A stretch of 64,000 nucleotides of DNA from Sanghuangporus weigelae (Eukaryota > Basidiomycota > Agaricomycetes > Hymenochaetales > Hymenochaetaceae). Numbering within the stretch: position 1 is the first letter of the stretch; every line of letters starts with the position of its first letter. Both the position numbers and the translations under genes were made by a program. The stretch lies in the NCBI GenBank assembly GCA_033182465.1, contig CP137321.1, forward strand, positions 310,001 through 374,000, read 5' to 3'. A model generated the notes under the pieces. It searched no databases, was not told the origin of the DNA, and saw nothing but the letters and a program-made list of their open reading frames with translations. Below, piece by piece: positions 33,930-45,634 of this stretch.

Positions 33930-35448
33930 ATGCACTTGAAAATCGCGAGTCTTGCGTTGTTCTCGCTTTGGGTTGCTGCGTCGCCGACTCCGGGTCCAAG
34001 GGTGCCCATTGCCAGGATCCCGGTAGCGAGAAGATCATTCACGAAGGACGGCGTCGCAGACGTCGATGCTCTCAAGGCCCATCTCGCTAATGTCAGACTG
34101 TACGTACATTCCTACTTCTCCGTTGACTGAAATTATTTAAATTGCGCGGTACAGTAAGATCGCGCGGGGCTTCGCCAACTTCGAGAACAACACGGGCGCG
34201 CCACACCCGAATGATAATGGTGTTTTGAGGAAGCGCGTTGCTGAAGAGCTGCGCCTGGCGAAGCGGAGGACCGGCTTGGACCCGTTGACGGATGATCTTG
34301 ATGGTGAGCTCTGGCAAGGAAACGTCAACATCGGGACTCCCGCCAATACCTTCTCGGGTAAGCCACATTTTTTTTAATTTTAAAATTCAACAATTGATGA
34401 ATGACAATATTGATATTTTCAAGTGGACTTTGACACCGGCTCAAGCGACCTCTTCGTACCGAGTACGGCATGCGCGGACGCCAACTGCGCAGGGCACAAG
34501 AAGTTCAACACGGCGGCGAGCAGCACCGCGGTCGACCAGCGCCGGACGTTCAGCATCGAGTTCGCAGACGGGTCGACCGTGGCGGGCGAGGTCTTCCACG
34601 ACACCGTCTCCATCGCCGGGCTGACCGCGACGAACCAGGCGGTGGTCGCCGCGACGCAGTACAGCGCCGGCTTCGCGCTCGACGTGAGCCCGCCGGATGG
34701 GCTCATGGGCATGGCGTTCCAGGCGATCTCGAACTCGAACAGCCCGCCCGTGTTCGAGTCGTTCGTCGCGCAGGGGCAGGCGAGCGCCCCCGTCTTCGGG
34801 TTCACGCTCCTCGATTCGGGCGGGGAGCTCTTCCTCGGCGGGACGGACGCGTCCGCGTTCACGGGCAGCCTCACCTTCACGCCGCTCATCACGTCCCCCG
34901 CGTTCTGGGAGATCGCGACGCAGCGCGTGACGGTGGGCGGGCGCGGCGTCGTCGCGCGCGCGCAGGACTCGATCGCGGACACGGGCACGACGCTCTTCAT
35001 CGTCGACACGGCGAGCGCGCGCGCGATCTACGCCGCCATACCCGGCTCCGCGGACGCGTCGCGCACGCTCGGAGCGGGCTTCTTCACGATCCCGTGCAAC
35101 GCCATCCCCGGCGACGTCAGCGTCACGCTGGGGGGGACGGCGTTCGCGCTCTCCCCCGACACGCTCAACTTTGGGCAGGTCTCGGCGCGCTCGAACGAGT
35201 GCGTGGGTGGGATTGTGGGTGATGACTTCGGTGCGTTGTGCTCGTTTGGGTTTCTTTTTTCTTAGCTGAATGGATGTGAATATGATTGTAGGAATGTGGA
35301 TCCTGGGCGACGTCTTCCTTCGAAACGTCTACACCGGTACGTACCTCCTTCCCTGTTCTCTGGTACCGTACCTTGTGCTAATCGGAGACTTGATGAAGAA
35401 TTCGACGTTGGGAACTCACGAGTCGGTTTCGCGCCAGTCGTTCTTTAG
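33930..35448 (+). CDS. Secreted aspartic protease (family A1)
   Basis: Five exons, 33930-34099, 34155-34357, 34424-35230, 35292-35336 and 35399-35448 (424 aa). The signal peptide is MHLKIASLALFSLWVAAS; a propeptide of about 100 residues with basic pairs (RR, KR) follows. The mature part has ELWQGNVNIGTPANTFSVDFDTGSSDLFVP with the first catalytic Asp in DTG (about residue 128), a flap region, and a second DTG (IADTGTTLFIV, about residue 310), plus the FTIPCNAIP and CVGGIVGDDFGMWILGDVFLRNVY stretches, ending EFDVGNSRVGFAPVV. It is therefore a complete pepsin-like enzyme, probably secreted for protein breakdown outside the cell. There is no GPI signal. Exon 3 is strikingly GC-rich compared with the flanks, so other frames of it are open by chance. 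Confidence 0.95.
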
Positions 35449-35572
35449 AGTACTCAATTCTGTCCTTGTATCCAGCTGACTGAATGGCTTACACGAGCTA
35501 ACTAACAAATGTAAAAAATGTTCCAAATATCGAAGCTTCGCGAGCAGTGGGAAATGTAAGTAGAATGCGAGG

Positions 35573-37336
35573 TCACCGCCGCCTGTCGTACCGGTCCCGC
35601 TCTCGTTCCCTCGACCTCGACCGTCTTCTCTGTCCACCCGCATCCCTCCTCGGGCTCCTACTCCTACTCCTCCTCCGCCGCCCTCCATCCCGATCCCGAT
35701 CCCTATACTCCCTCTCTGCGTCCCTCACATCAAACACCATCCCATATTCATCTCCTCCTCTTCCTCCTCTTCTGCTCCTACTACTACTGCTATCGTCGTC
35801 GTTTTCGTCGGAGGCGCGGTACCGCCGTGTAGGTTCGAGGTCTTCCTTCCCCGCGAAGCCTCCTCCGCGCCGGCCGTTGTTGGCGTTGGCGTTGGCGTTG
35901 GCGTTGTTACCGCGCGGACCGATCTTGACGTCGTTTGACCAGTGCGTGTTCAGTTTCGCGACGGATTGGGAGCTGTTTTGGGGACGGGGAGAATTAAGAG
36001 TTAGTGGAGCGAGTGAGTGAGTGAGTGAGTGAGTGAGTGAGTGAGTGAGTGAGTGAGTGAGGAATAATGAGAGAAAGCGAATAGACGTACAAGTCTACCC
36101 AGATACGCCTGTCGTCGATCAGGACGTTTTGCATTTTGAAGTACGCCTTCGGGCGAATGAATGTCAGTCAGTTAGTCAGTCGAAACGAAACATCGAAAGG
36201 AATTTTTTTTTAAAAAAAAACATGAAATCTCATCTCATCTCATACCTGCTCCGCATCTTCCCGTTTATCAAACTCGATGAACGCATACTGCAGCGAGTCG
36301 CCCGTGAGCTTGTCGCGGATGACCTGACAGCTCACGACGGGCCCGAAGCGCGAGAAGATGAGCTCGAGGTCCCCGTCGCGCGTGACGGGGTTCAGCTTGC
36401 ACGCGAAGAGCACGTTCTCGGGCGGGCGCACGTTCGCGAAGGGCAGGTCGCCGACCATCTCGAGCGTGAGCGCGGAGGCGGCTGCGGCGCGCGCGCGGCG
36501 CTGCTTTTCTTCCTCCGCGTCGGGGAGCGTGGAGAGGGGGTCTTCGTCCTCCGCGATCCGCGTCGAGTTGTCTGGTGGGTTTGTGGGCGGGGAGGGTGGG
36601 ACGACGCGTACGAGCCCTGGTGGGTCGGGGAACGGGTCGTCTGTAGATAGATTTTTAAAAAAAAATGCGGGTGTCAGTCCGTCACTGAGCGAGAATGAAC
36701 CCGACGGACGGGGACTGACCGAGGATCTCAACATGCCGGATCCTCACATCCTTCAACGGCCGCCCATCCTGGTCCGCGAACACGTCATTCAGCCTATCGA
36801 GCGTCTCGAGGCCCTCGACGACATGCCCGAACACCGCGTGCTTCCCGTCCAGGTAGTCGATCCGGTCCGTCAGCGTGATGAAGAACTGGCTCCCGCACCC
36901 GCCCTCCTGCTGCTGCTGCTGCTGGCCGCCCTCCAGGGCGGGCGCGACGGCCATCGACACCGTGCCCTTGTGCGTGTGCTTGAAGTGCGGGACGATCTCG
37001 GGCGCGAAGTACCGCGGTACGTCTCCCCCGCCGCCGCCGCCAGACTTCTTCTTCTTGTTCTCGGAGGCGATGAGCGACCAGATGGACTCCCCGCCCGTCC
37101 CCGTTGCGGTCGGGTCACCCGTCTGCGCAAGGAAGTCCTTCGACACTGCATACGACAACTTTCACATCAGAGCGGTAAATGCAAGAGAATGTCAATGACT
37201 CACCGTTGAAGAACGCGTTCAGGTTGTAGTAGTAGACTTTACATAGTTTGAGGAAGTTCTCGCACGTCTTGGGGCATGCTTCCACTTCCAAGTCAATTAC
37301 GATGTCCCCTAGAGACGTCTCTAGCAGTACTGACAT
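35573..37336 (-). CDS. Cyclophilin-type prolyl isomerase with RRM (PPIL4/Cyp6-like)
   Basis: Five exons, 37336-37204, 37145-36720, 36640-36246, 36146-36091 and 35972-35573 (469 aa). Residues 1-185 are a cyclophilin domain beginning [16 protein letters not shown], with [31 protein letters not shown]. Residues about 262-345 form an RRM ([25 protein letters not shown].., YAFIEFD, IWVDFSQSVAKL). The tail is rich in Arg, Ser and Asp ([11 protein letters not shown]..), like splicing factors. The animal relative PPIL4 is nuclear and linked to splicing and transcription. Oddities: a Lys/Gly run in the cyclophilin domain ([11 protein letters not shown]), a Gln run ([11 protein letters not shown]), an Ala/Asn repeat (NANANANAN) in the last exon, and a GAGT microsatellite in intron 4. 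The usual cyclophilin RFH triad falls within the inserted region and was not clearly located, so catalytic activity is uncertain. Confidence 0.93.
36011..36061. repeat. (GAGT)n microsatellite in a PPIL4 intron
   Basis: About 12 uninterrupted GAGT units lie within the intron between 36091 and 35972. It is likely length-variable between strains. Confidence 0.9.
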
Positions 37337-37470
37337 TAGCAGTAAGACTTTGCGTCAGAACTAAATAGTGGGCTTCAGTTTCGTGAGATACAAAAAGCAA
37401 GTCGCATGTACCGAATTCAGGTTCAGCGTCGATCACGGCTGAACAAAAAAGGTCTGTCGATCGAAATCAA

Positions 37471-37553
37471 TGACCACCGCAGGGCTCGAACCTGCAATCT
37501 CCTGATTAACTACCAAATCGTAGTCAGACGCGATACCATTTCGCCAGGCGGCC
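37471..37553 (-). tRNA. tRNA-Arg(ACG) with intron
   Basis: Acceptor GGCCGCC pairs with GGTGGTC (one G-U and one further G-U), discriminator A. The D stem is GCGA/TCGC. The anticodon stem TCTGA/TCAGG encloses loop CTACGA, an 11-base intron after position 37, then A. The T arm GCAGG TTCGAGC CCTGC is perfect. Six T residues follow the 3' end within about 25 bases as a Pol III terminator. Confidence 0.92.
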
Positions 37554-37799
37554 TCAAATTATTTTGTTGCTTATAATATTGATCATGACTTGCTCCAAGA
37601 AGGATACCATAGTCTTCCTTTACCAGGATAATATCAATTGAAAGTCTCAAACGTCGTAAATTCTTATCTGTCTGCAAGTAAAACACTTAAATTTTATTCC
37701 ATCAGATTCCAGTCAATCGAAGCTTCAAGTGTAAGTAACACATCGCACTCCCTATTCCACCAACTATCAATATCAAAGATAAAACAAACTACTCTTTCA

Positions 37800-40199
<2,400 letters not shown>

Positions 40200-40543
40200 C
40201 TCTCACGGACCTCCAGGGCGATGATAGTAGTGGTAAGGAAGAAAGAATGTATGTCGGCGTATCGGAGCTTGCATTGGTGTGAGCATTCCGGATCGCGCAT
40301 GTGGACTGTCCATTCCTGTCCTCTATCGAAGGCGGATCAACCATCATCGTCATCGTGAAAACATGGATAAACTTGAACAAGAAAAAATAATGATTGGTAC
40401 AATATTTCTACACAAGTACACAGAATACATGCAAGTGTTTAATCCAAATACATCAAAAAGCAAGCAACAGCGAATCCATGCAAGAAGAAATAAATATCCA
40501 GAAAGCACCCTCCAAAAAAAAAAAAAAAAACAATCATAACGTC

Positions 40544-41410
40544 CTAAATCGTACTCGGCAACGCATCAATCCGACTCTTCAGCCTCTCCAAAAACGCATG
40601 CGACTCCAGTACGGAGCCCAAACACCTCTGACAGCCCGTCTGCCCCGACTCCGCGAGGAACTTCATCGAGAACACCACGCCTGTCGTCGGGCGGGCCCGC
40701 AGCTCCTCCTTCGCGCGGCCTACGAACTGCGTCCACCAGCGCGGAGGGCACAGGCTGCCGTAGTGCGCGGAGTTGCATTGCATGCACTTGATCTCTTCGG
40801 TGTTGGCGCTGTCGAGGAGCTTGAGCGCCGCGTCGGCGCGGTGCCGGTGCAGCGTCAGGAGGCGGTGGTAGGACCATGCGGTCATGTATTTCAGGTCTTC
40901 TGACGGTGGGCTTTCGAGCACGTTCGTGCTCAGTGTGTGTGAAGATGCGATTTGCGCTTCGGGGTCCAGATCGTGTCGACATGCTATCGAGTACACCCGC
41001 ACGGGCTCCTTTTCGACGAAGGAGGGAGAGACGAGGATCCGGCGGAGGGTTGCGATCGCGCGAGTCATGTCGTATTTCATCACCGCCTCCAGCAGGACCG
41101 ACACTTCGTCCAGCGTCTTCACTTCCGGGTCCTCCCCGGGATAGACGAGCCTCAGCAACGCGTCTAGGACTTCGCTCGGTTCCGAGACGTCCACAACGGG
41201 AGCAGAACTCGAACAATCCGATTCAGACTCCTCTCCTGAAGTGCTGCTTGTAGGACGCGCCTGGGGCAGGGAGAACATATCCCGAAAGAACGGCGATGAC
41301 TCCACTAATATGCGGCGATACACCCCGAAGCGCACTTCATCGCTCGTCTGGAGCACGACGTCCGCATCCGGGGGACTGAACATATCAGATTCGCGTGGCA
41401 TAGCGTACAC
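40544..41410 (-). CDS. BTB/POZ-domain protein, intronless
   Basis: Single-exon frame of 288 codons. Residues about 10-120 are a BTB fold: MFSPPDADVVLQTSDEVRFG, VYRRILVESSPFFRDMFSLP, then a Ser/Glu-rich loop and VLDALLRLVYPGEDPEV, LLEAVMKYDM. The C-terminal half has a helical region and Cys-rich pairs (CMQCNSAHYGSLCPPRWW, TGCQRCLGSVL) typical of the agaric BTB family and possibly metal-binding. Such genes are numerous and expand in mushrooms; partners are unknown, with cullin-3-type or homodimer roles inferred only from the BTB fold. A second in-frame ATG lies three codons downstream of the first. A poly-A run (about 17 bases, near 40517-40533) lies just past its 3' end. Confidence 0.85.
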   Translation of the reverse strand: MYAMPRESDMFSPPDADVVLQTSDEVRFGVYRRILVESSPFFRDMFSLPQARPTSSTSGEESESDCSSSAPVVDVSEPSEVLDALLRLVYPGEDPEVKTLDEVSVLLEAVMKYDMTRAIATLRRILVSPSFVEKEPVRVYSIACRHDLDPEAQIASSHTLSTNVLESPPSEDLKYMTAWSYHRLLTLHRHRADAALKLLDSANTEEIKCMQCNSAHYGSLCPPRWWTQFVGRAKEELRARPTTGVVFSMKFLAESGQTGCQRCLGSVLESHAFLERLKSRIDALPSTI

Positions 41411-42192
41411 CTTGATGAAACGAGTAGAGGAGTGGCACAGTGAACGAGTATCCTAGATGAGATGATAGCAACGTCTAAGTCGAACCGACCGACGTGACCG
41501 AGCGAGCGAGGCGGCGACCCCAGGCTAGCTCTTATAGTCCACCGCCGACGCCGCAGGCAGAGAGTCCAATTCAGAACGAGCCTATACCAAAAACAAACAC
41601 CCGCAGTGGACCTGTCTTAGCTCTGTTCGTTCAGGTCTCCTCCACAATCCCAGTCGACTTCGATCGGCACTTCCAGTTGAAGTAGCCTGAAAGACAATCA
41701 CCCACGACGAGTCTATTGCCTAGAGCTTATATCTTGCTGGACGTATCAAACGCAAGCTCAAATTGCAATTCCAGCCGCACTTCGAACGTCCACAAAGTCA
41801 CAAACAGACTGATACTGGCAGAAGTAGCACATAAATTCATAAGACATGTCAACAATAAATACGATACGACACGATACGGTATGACGGTGTGGCGGTACTT
41901 ACCTGCAGTAAGCGTCCCCACGTACATCTCGATCATATCGGCGGCCACTTTCCAGCCCCAGCCCAGCCATCTCAGCCAAAGTGGCGGGGTAGCACAGGAG
42001 AAGAGGACGGGCGATCATTCTTACACAGTCCCAGTAATCGCGGCAGTCCGTTCGCTATTGTAGACCCAATATCACGGACAAATGACCAACGCACACATGC
42101 GCATAACTGTATTGCGCATTGCCACACAAGAGAGTGAAGAGCGGAAGAGATAAAACAAAACCAACTTGAATGGGCTAACTTGCCACGCGACA
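41411..42192. other. Intergenic, BTB upstream region
   Basis: About 780 bases between the BTB gene start and a tRNA gene. Open frames here lack family features. Confidence 0.45.
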
Positions 42193-42285
42193 TGGTCCCT
42201 ACAGGGGTCGAACCTGTGACCTTGGCGTAAAGATTACTAGGCTGCAATATTAGCACCACGCTCTAACCAACTGAGCTAAGAGACC
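42193..42285 (-). tRNA. tRNA-Ile(AAU) with intron
   Basis: Acceptor GGTCTCT/AGGGACC with discriminator A, D arm AGCTCAGTTGGTTAGAGC, anticodon stem TGGTG/CGCCA with loop CTAATA and a 19-base intron, T arm CACAGGTTCGACCCCTGT. Compare the second copy at 51439. Confidence 0.92.
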
Positions 42286-42494
42286 ATCGAACCTTTCGGA
42301 AAACTGGAGAATATTATGTCTAGGATTCCATTCACGTTATTCCTTTGACGCTTCGTGCGATGTCATTGTCACTCTGCTCTTCTTCACATCAAGTAACATC
42401 AGACGTTAGGGATTGAGAGCTAACCACCGAGGGTATCGTTTTCTTGCTTTTCTAACTTACGACTACTTGTACTTGTGTGACTTGGATATTTGAT

Positions 42495-44253
42495 ATGCAT
42501 TCTACGAGACTTTTCTGTGCGAGTGCCGGTGTAGGGAGGTTGCGAGGCGGTAATAGGGAAAGATGCTTGAGGGCTGTTGTTGTTGGGCATTGGAAAGGGA
42601 GACGGCTCGTCTCCTCGTCGTCGTCGTCTCAAATTCTCGGGGAACATATGCAGCGATCGAATAGTGCAGCTCAGACTTCTACTGAGGATGCTGGCGGCTC
42701 CTCAAACACAACTGCAACTGCGCCGACTGGAAGTGCGAAGCTCTTCGCTGATGCTTTTCGTGAAGAGTCGGGCTCTGGGTCTGTTGCTGCTACTACGGGT
42801 AGCACCAGGAGTGCAAGCGCGCCGACAGGTAGCGACAAGCTATTCGCCGACGCCTTGCTCGAAGAGTCCTCCCCAACTTCCTCGTCCTCTCCCCCCACGT
42901 CACACCGAGCAGCCCACCTCCTCGCTCAACACACACAGCAACAACAACAACAACATGAGAACTGGACAGGCGAGGAGAGCGTGCAAGACGCCGTGCTGCG
43001 GATGCTCGTGGACAAGTGCAAGCCCCTCCGGGGCCCTGCTATCCGGAGTGCGGAGGAGAAGCTGCGAGAGCGGCCGCCTTCTGTCCGGCCTGGAGTCGTC
43101 GGGCCTTCCCCTCCTTGTACCTCGGAGGATGAACGGGAAGGTTGGTCGACGAGGGAGAGGAGGGCGATGGAGCCCCTCCTTCCCTCCAAGGAGGGGCACA
43201 GGCCCTGGCATACGACGTTCACCCCGCCCTCGACGCTCACGCCGCGCGTCAAGCTCGGGTCTTACGCCTCTGGACAAGGCAAAGGCAGGGATGGTGAAGG
43301 ATCGGGCGGAGCGAGGCGGGATATCGCAGCTGCGCGGCGGAGCGCGACTGCGCAGCGCCTGGGCCGCGCGCGGGAGTCGATGGTAGATTACAAGCTCGGG
43401 TTATCTCCCTCTCCCTCTCAATCCCCCCGGCGCGCCGGCGCCCCACCCGCGGGGCTCAAAGCATGGGCGAGCCTCATCGAGGAGCGCATCGAGCGCGCGC
43501 GGCGCGCGGGGCACTTCAACTCCCTCAAGGGCCGCGGGAAGCCAATCAGGCGGGGGAGCGAGGAGGGGAACCCGTTCATCGCGCGCGAGGAGTTCCTCAT
43601 GAACCGGATCGTGCAGCGGAACCAGGCTGCGCCTCCGTGGGTCGAGCTGCAGGGCGGTGAGTATACATGCCCCATAGCCGGTGAAGATGTCTTAATCTTA
43701 TCTCAACACTATTATTTCTTTCGTGATTCGTATTGGTTATTAATTATTGTTATTATTGTTATGATGTACAGAGATGGAGAGTGCGATCCAGACGTTCCGC
43801 GCTATCCTCCGGCAAGCGTGGACGAAGCGCGCCGTCCTCGCGCTCACCTCCGATCTTTCACGCCCCGCTTCCTCGCTCCTGTCACTAACGCTCTCCGACG
43901 CGCAGCAGCTGCGGGACCCAGCATGGGCGGCGCGCGAGGTGTCGTACCACGCCTCCGCGCTGGGGGAGGTGAACGAGCTGGTGAGACGGTACAACGGCGT
44001 CGCGCCGTATAGCGTGCGGAAGCCGTATTTCGAGAGGGAGAAGGAGCTGGAGAGGTGTTATGTGGAGAGCGCGGGGGATGTTGTTGAGGGTGTTCGAGAG
44101 CGGGTGCGGAAGGGTAAGAGGATTGGGCGGGGAGAGGTGCGCGGAGTTGGGATTGGGGATGAGGAGAATGGAGGAGGTAATGGTGGACGAGAGGAGAGGA
44201 GAGTGGGATTTTGGGAGGTAGTGCGTACGTGGATAGCGAGTCTGCGAGGATAA
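42495..44253 (+). CDS. Mitochondrial DUF1992 protein (DNAJC28 conserved-domain family)
   Basis: Two exons, 42495-43656 and 43772-44253 (547 aa). The first 40 residues form an Arg-rich, acid-poor presequence (RLFCASAGVGRLRGGNRERC). After Ser/Thr/Gln-rich low-complexity sequence with a duplicated unit (PTGSAKLFADAFREES and PTGSDKLFADALLEES), the DUF1992 domain runs over about residues 320-395: WASLIEERIERARRAGHFNS, GRGKPI, NPFIAREEFLMNRIVQRNQ, PPWVELQGEMESAIQTFR. The intron splits the domain after LQG. The domain is shared by bacterial YdhG/YhdN-like proteins and animal DNAJC28, but there is no J domain here. Function is unknown. A C-terminal helical region with KPYFEREKELERCY follows. The product is probably a matrix protein; localisation is inferred. 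Confidence 0.85.
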
Positions 44254-44522
44254 AAGCTGTATGTAGTAGCTGTAATTGTAACAATTGTTTGATAATTCGG
44301 ACTTTGTCGTGTACAAATAACGACAAAGCTCATTACAGCATTGAATAAAATAAAGGTGAAAAAAGTACACGAAGACAAAGTCCAAATAGATCGGAAGCCT
44401 GAGTAGCCTCGTTGTAACCACGCGTACGATAATATAAATAATACGATTTGTTCTCATCGCATCTTCATCCCTCTTCATCGTCCCTGCGCAGAGCTTCAGC
44501 AAACAGTATTTGACTTAGACAC

Positions 44523-44944
44523 ATGGCTGCTGATGATGAGATCGTCGTACGTCCTCCCCATCCTCATCCTGTGCGATCCTCGTGTTCATCGTAGTTTCCG
44601 TCGTTTCTTTGTATGATACGCATTGGAACGACAGCCCGGTGACATCGTCGCCGTGAACCACGGCATGTACGGGCGCAAGGAGGGGCTCGTCGTCGGCGCG
44701 TCCGTCGACTACGCTGTACGTCCATTCTTCCTCTTCCTCTTCCCTTCCCTTCCCTTCTTCACACCTCTTTTTTATTCAATACACGTAATCTTCCCGTGTA
44801 CAGGGCCGCCAAGTCGTGGAGATCCAGTTCGAGCCGGGCGAGGTGTACAAGACGTGGTACCCCAACGTGCGCCGCGTGCGCCGGACCGTGTCGTATGCGA
44901 ACCCGGCGAAGCACCGTACGGTCGAGCGGACTGTTTATTGGTGA
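44523..44944 (+). CDS. Small KOW-like protein, 81 aa
   Basis: Three exons, 44523-44546, 44635-44715 and 44804-44944. The product starts MAADDEIVPGDIVAVNHGMY and has the beta-strand/turn pattern of a KOW/SH3-like barrel (GDIVAVNHG..GRKEGLVVGAS, then RQVVEIQFEPGEVYKTWYPN), ending in a basic tail (VRRVRRTVSYANPAKHRTVE). KOW motifs usually contact RNA or ribosomal proteins; the resemblance is by eye and no ribosomal family was matched. The three-exon model is supported by good GTACGT donors at both junctions and continuous frame. The whole gene spans only 0.4 kb. Confidence 0.6.
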
Positions 44945-45634
44945 TCTCCTGCGTTTCTGTCGGTCGGTTGGTCGGTTGGTTGGTTGGTATGCTGGTATTT
45001 GGAAGCCGTCCGTCCGTCCGTCGCTCGTCCGTCTTCCGTCTGTCTGTTGTCAAGGGACCAGAGTTCTGCTCAGTATGCTGTAGGCTGTACTATATCAATA
45101 CAAAACCCCGTATCCCAAACAGAACCAGAACACTATCCATCCATTCACCTATATGCCTCCTCTCCACTATCTTCTAGCTAGGACTATCGTTTTTTCTTGT
45201 TTCTTTTCTTCAATGCTATCGATTTTCTACTGGCTTATATCGTACGGACGGAGACGTTCCGCCGTCTTTATTCGTTAACGGATCGCCTAAAGAGAATGCC
45301 GCCTCCCGGCTCGTGCCATTGAGTCGAGTTTGCGCCGCGGCGGCGGCGGGGAAAGTCCATTCCGCGAGTGTCCCGCATCAAAATACATAGTAAAAAACAC
45401 TTGACTTGACTTGAATAGCTGGATTCCGTCTGCTTCCGAGTTGAACTTTTGCGTGTTCTCTTCGTGCAAGACGAGCGAGCGTTTTTGCAGTATAATATAA
45501 TTTTATTTTGTATGAGGATCGGGTAATCACGCTTTATGCGCGTTACGCTAACCTACTTGCTTATACGCCTACGGTCATTGGTACACCATTCAACCCGCAT
45601 CCCGTTTTTCTTTTTAACACACAATCTCAGTTAC
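44945..45634. other. Intergenic region
   Basis: About 690 bases holding 3' flank of the KOW-like gene and the upstream region of the deubiquitinase gene. A tandem GGTC/GGTT tract lies near 44960-44990 and a GCGGCGG tract near 45340. The in-frame ATG at 45536 could move the start of the next gene upstream. Confidence 0.4.

Noticed and set aside
34470-35222. 250-codon Arg-rich plus-strand frame inside the aspartic protease exon
   Set aside because: It lies in another phase of a very GC-rich exon; composition is the usual Arg/Gly/Ala shadow and the protease frame has full family motifs.
35880-35905. Six-base tandem repeat as a microsatellite outside genes
   Set aside because: It is coding: it gives the Ala/Asn repeat in the last PPIL4 exon.
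37338-37470. Extra 5' exon for PPIL4 or a second tRNA
   Set aside because: The cyclophilin starts normally at 37336 and no second cloverleaf could be formed.
42577-43386. 269-codon plus-strand frame overlapping the DUF1992 gene
   Set aside because: Different phase of low-complexity coding sequence; the DUF1992 frame carries the conserved domain.
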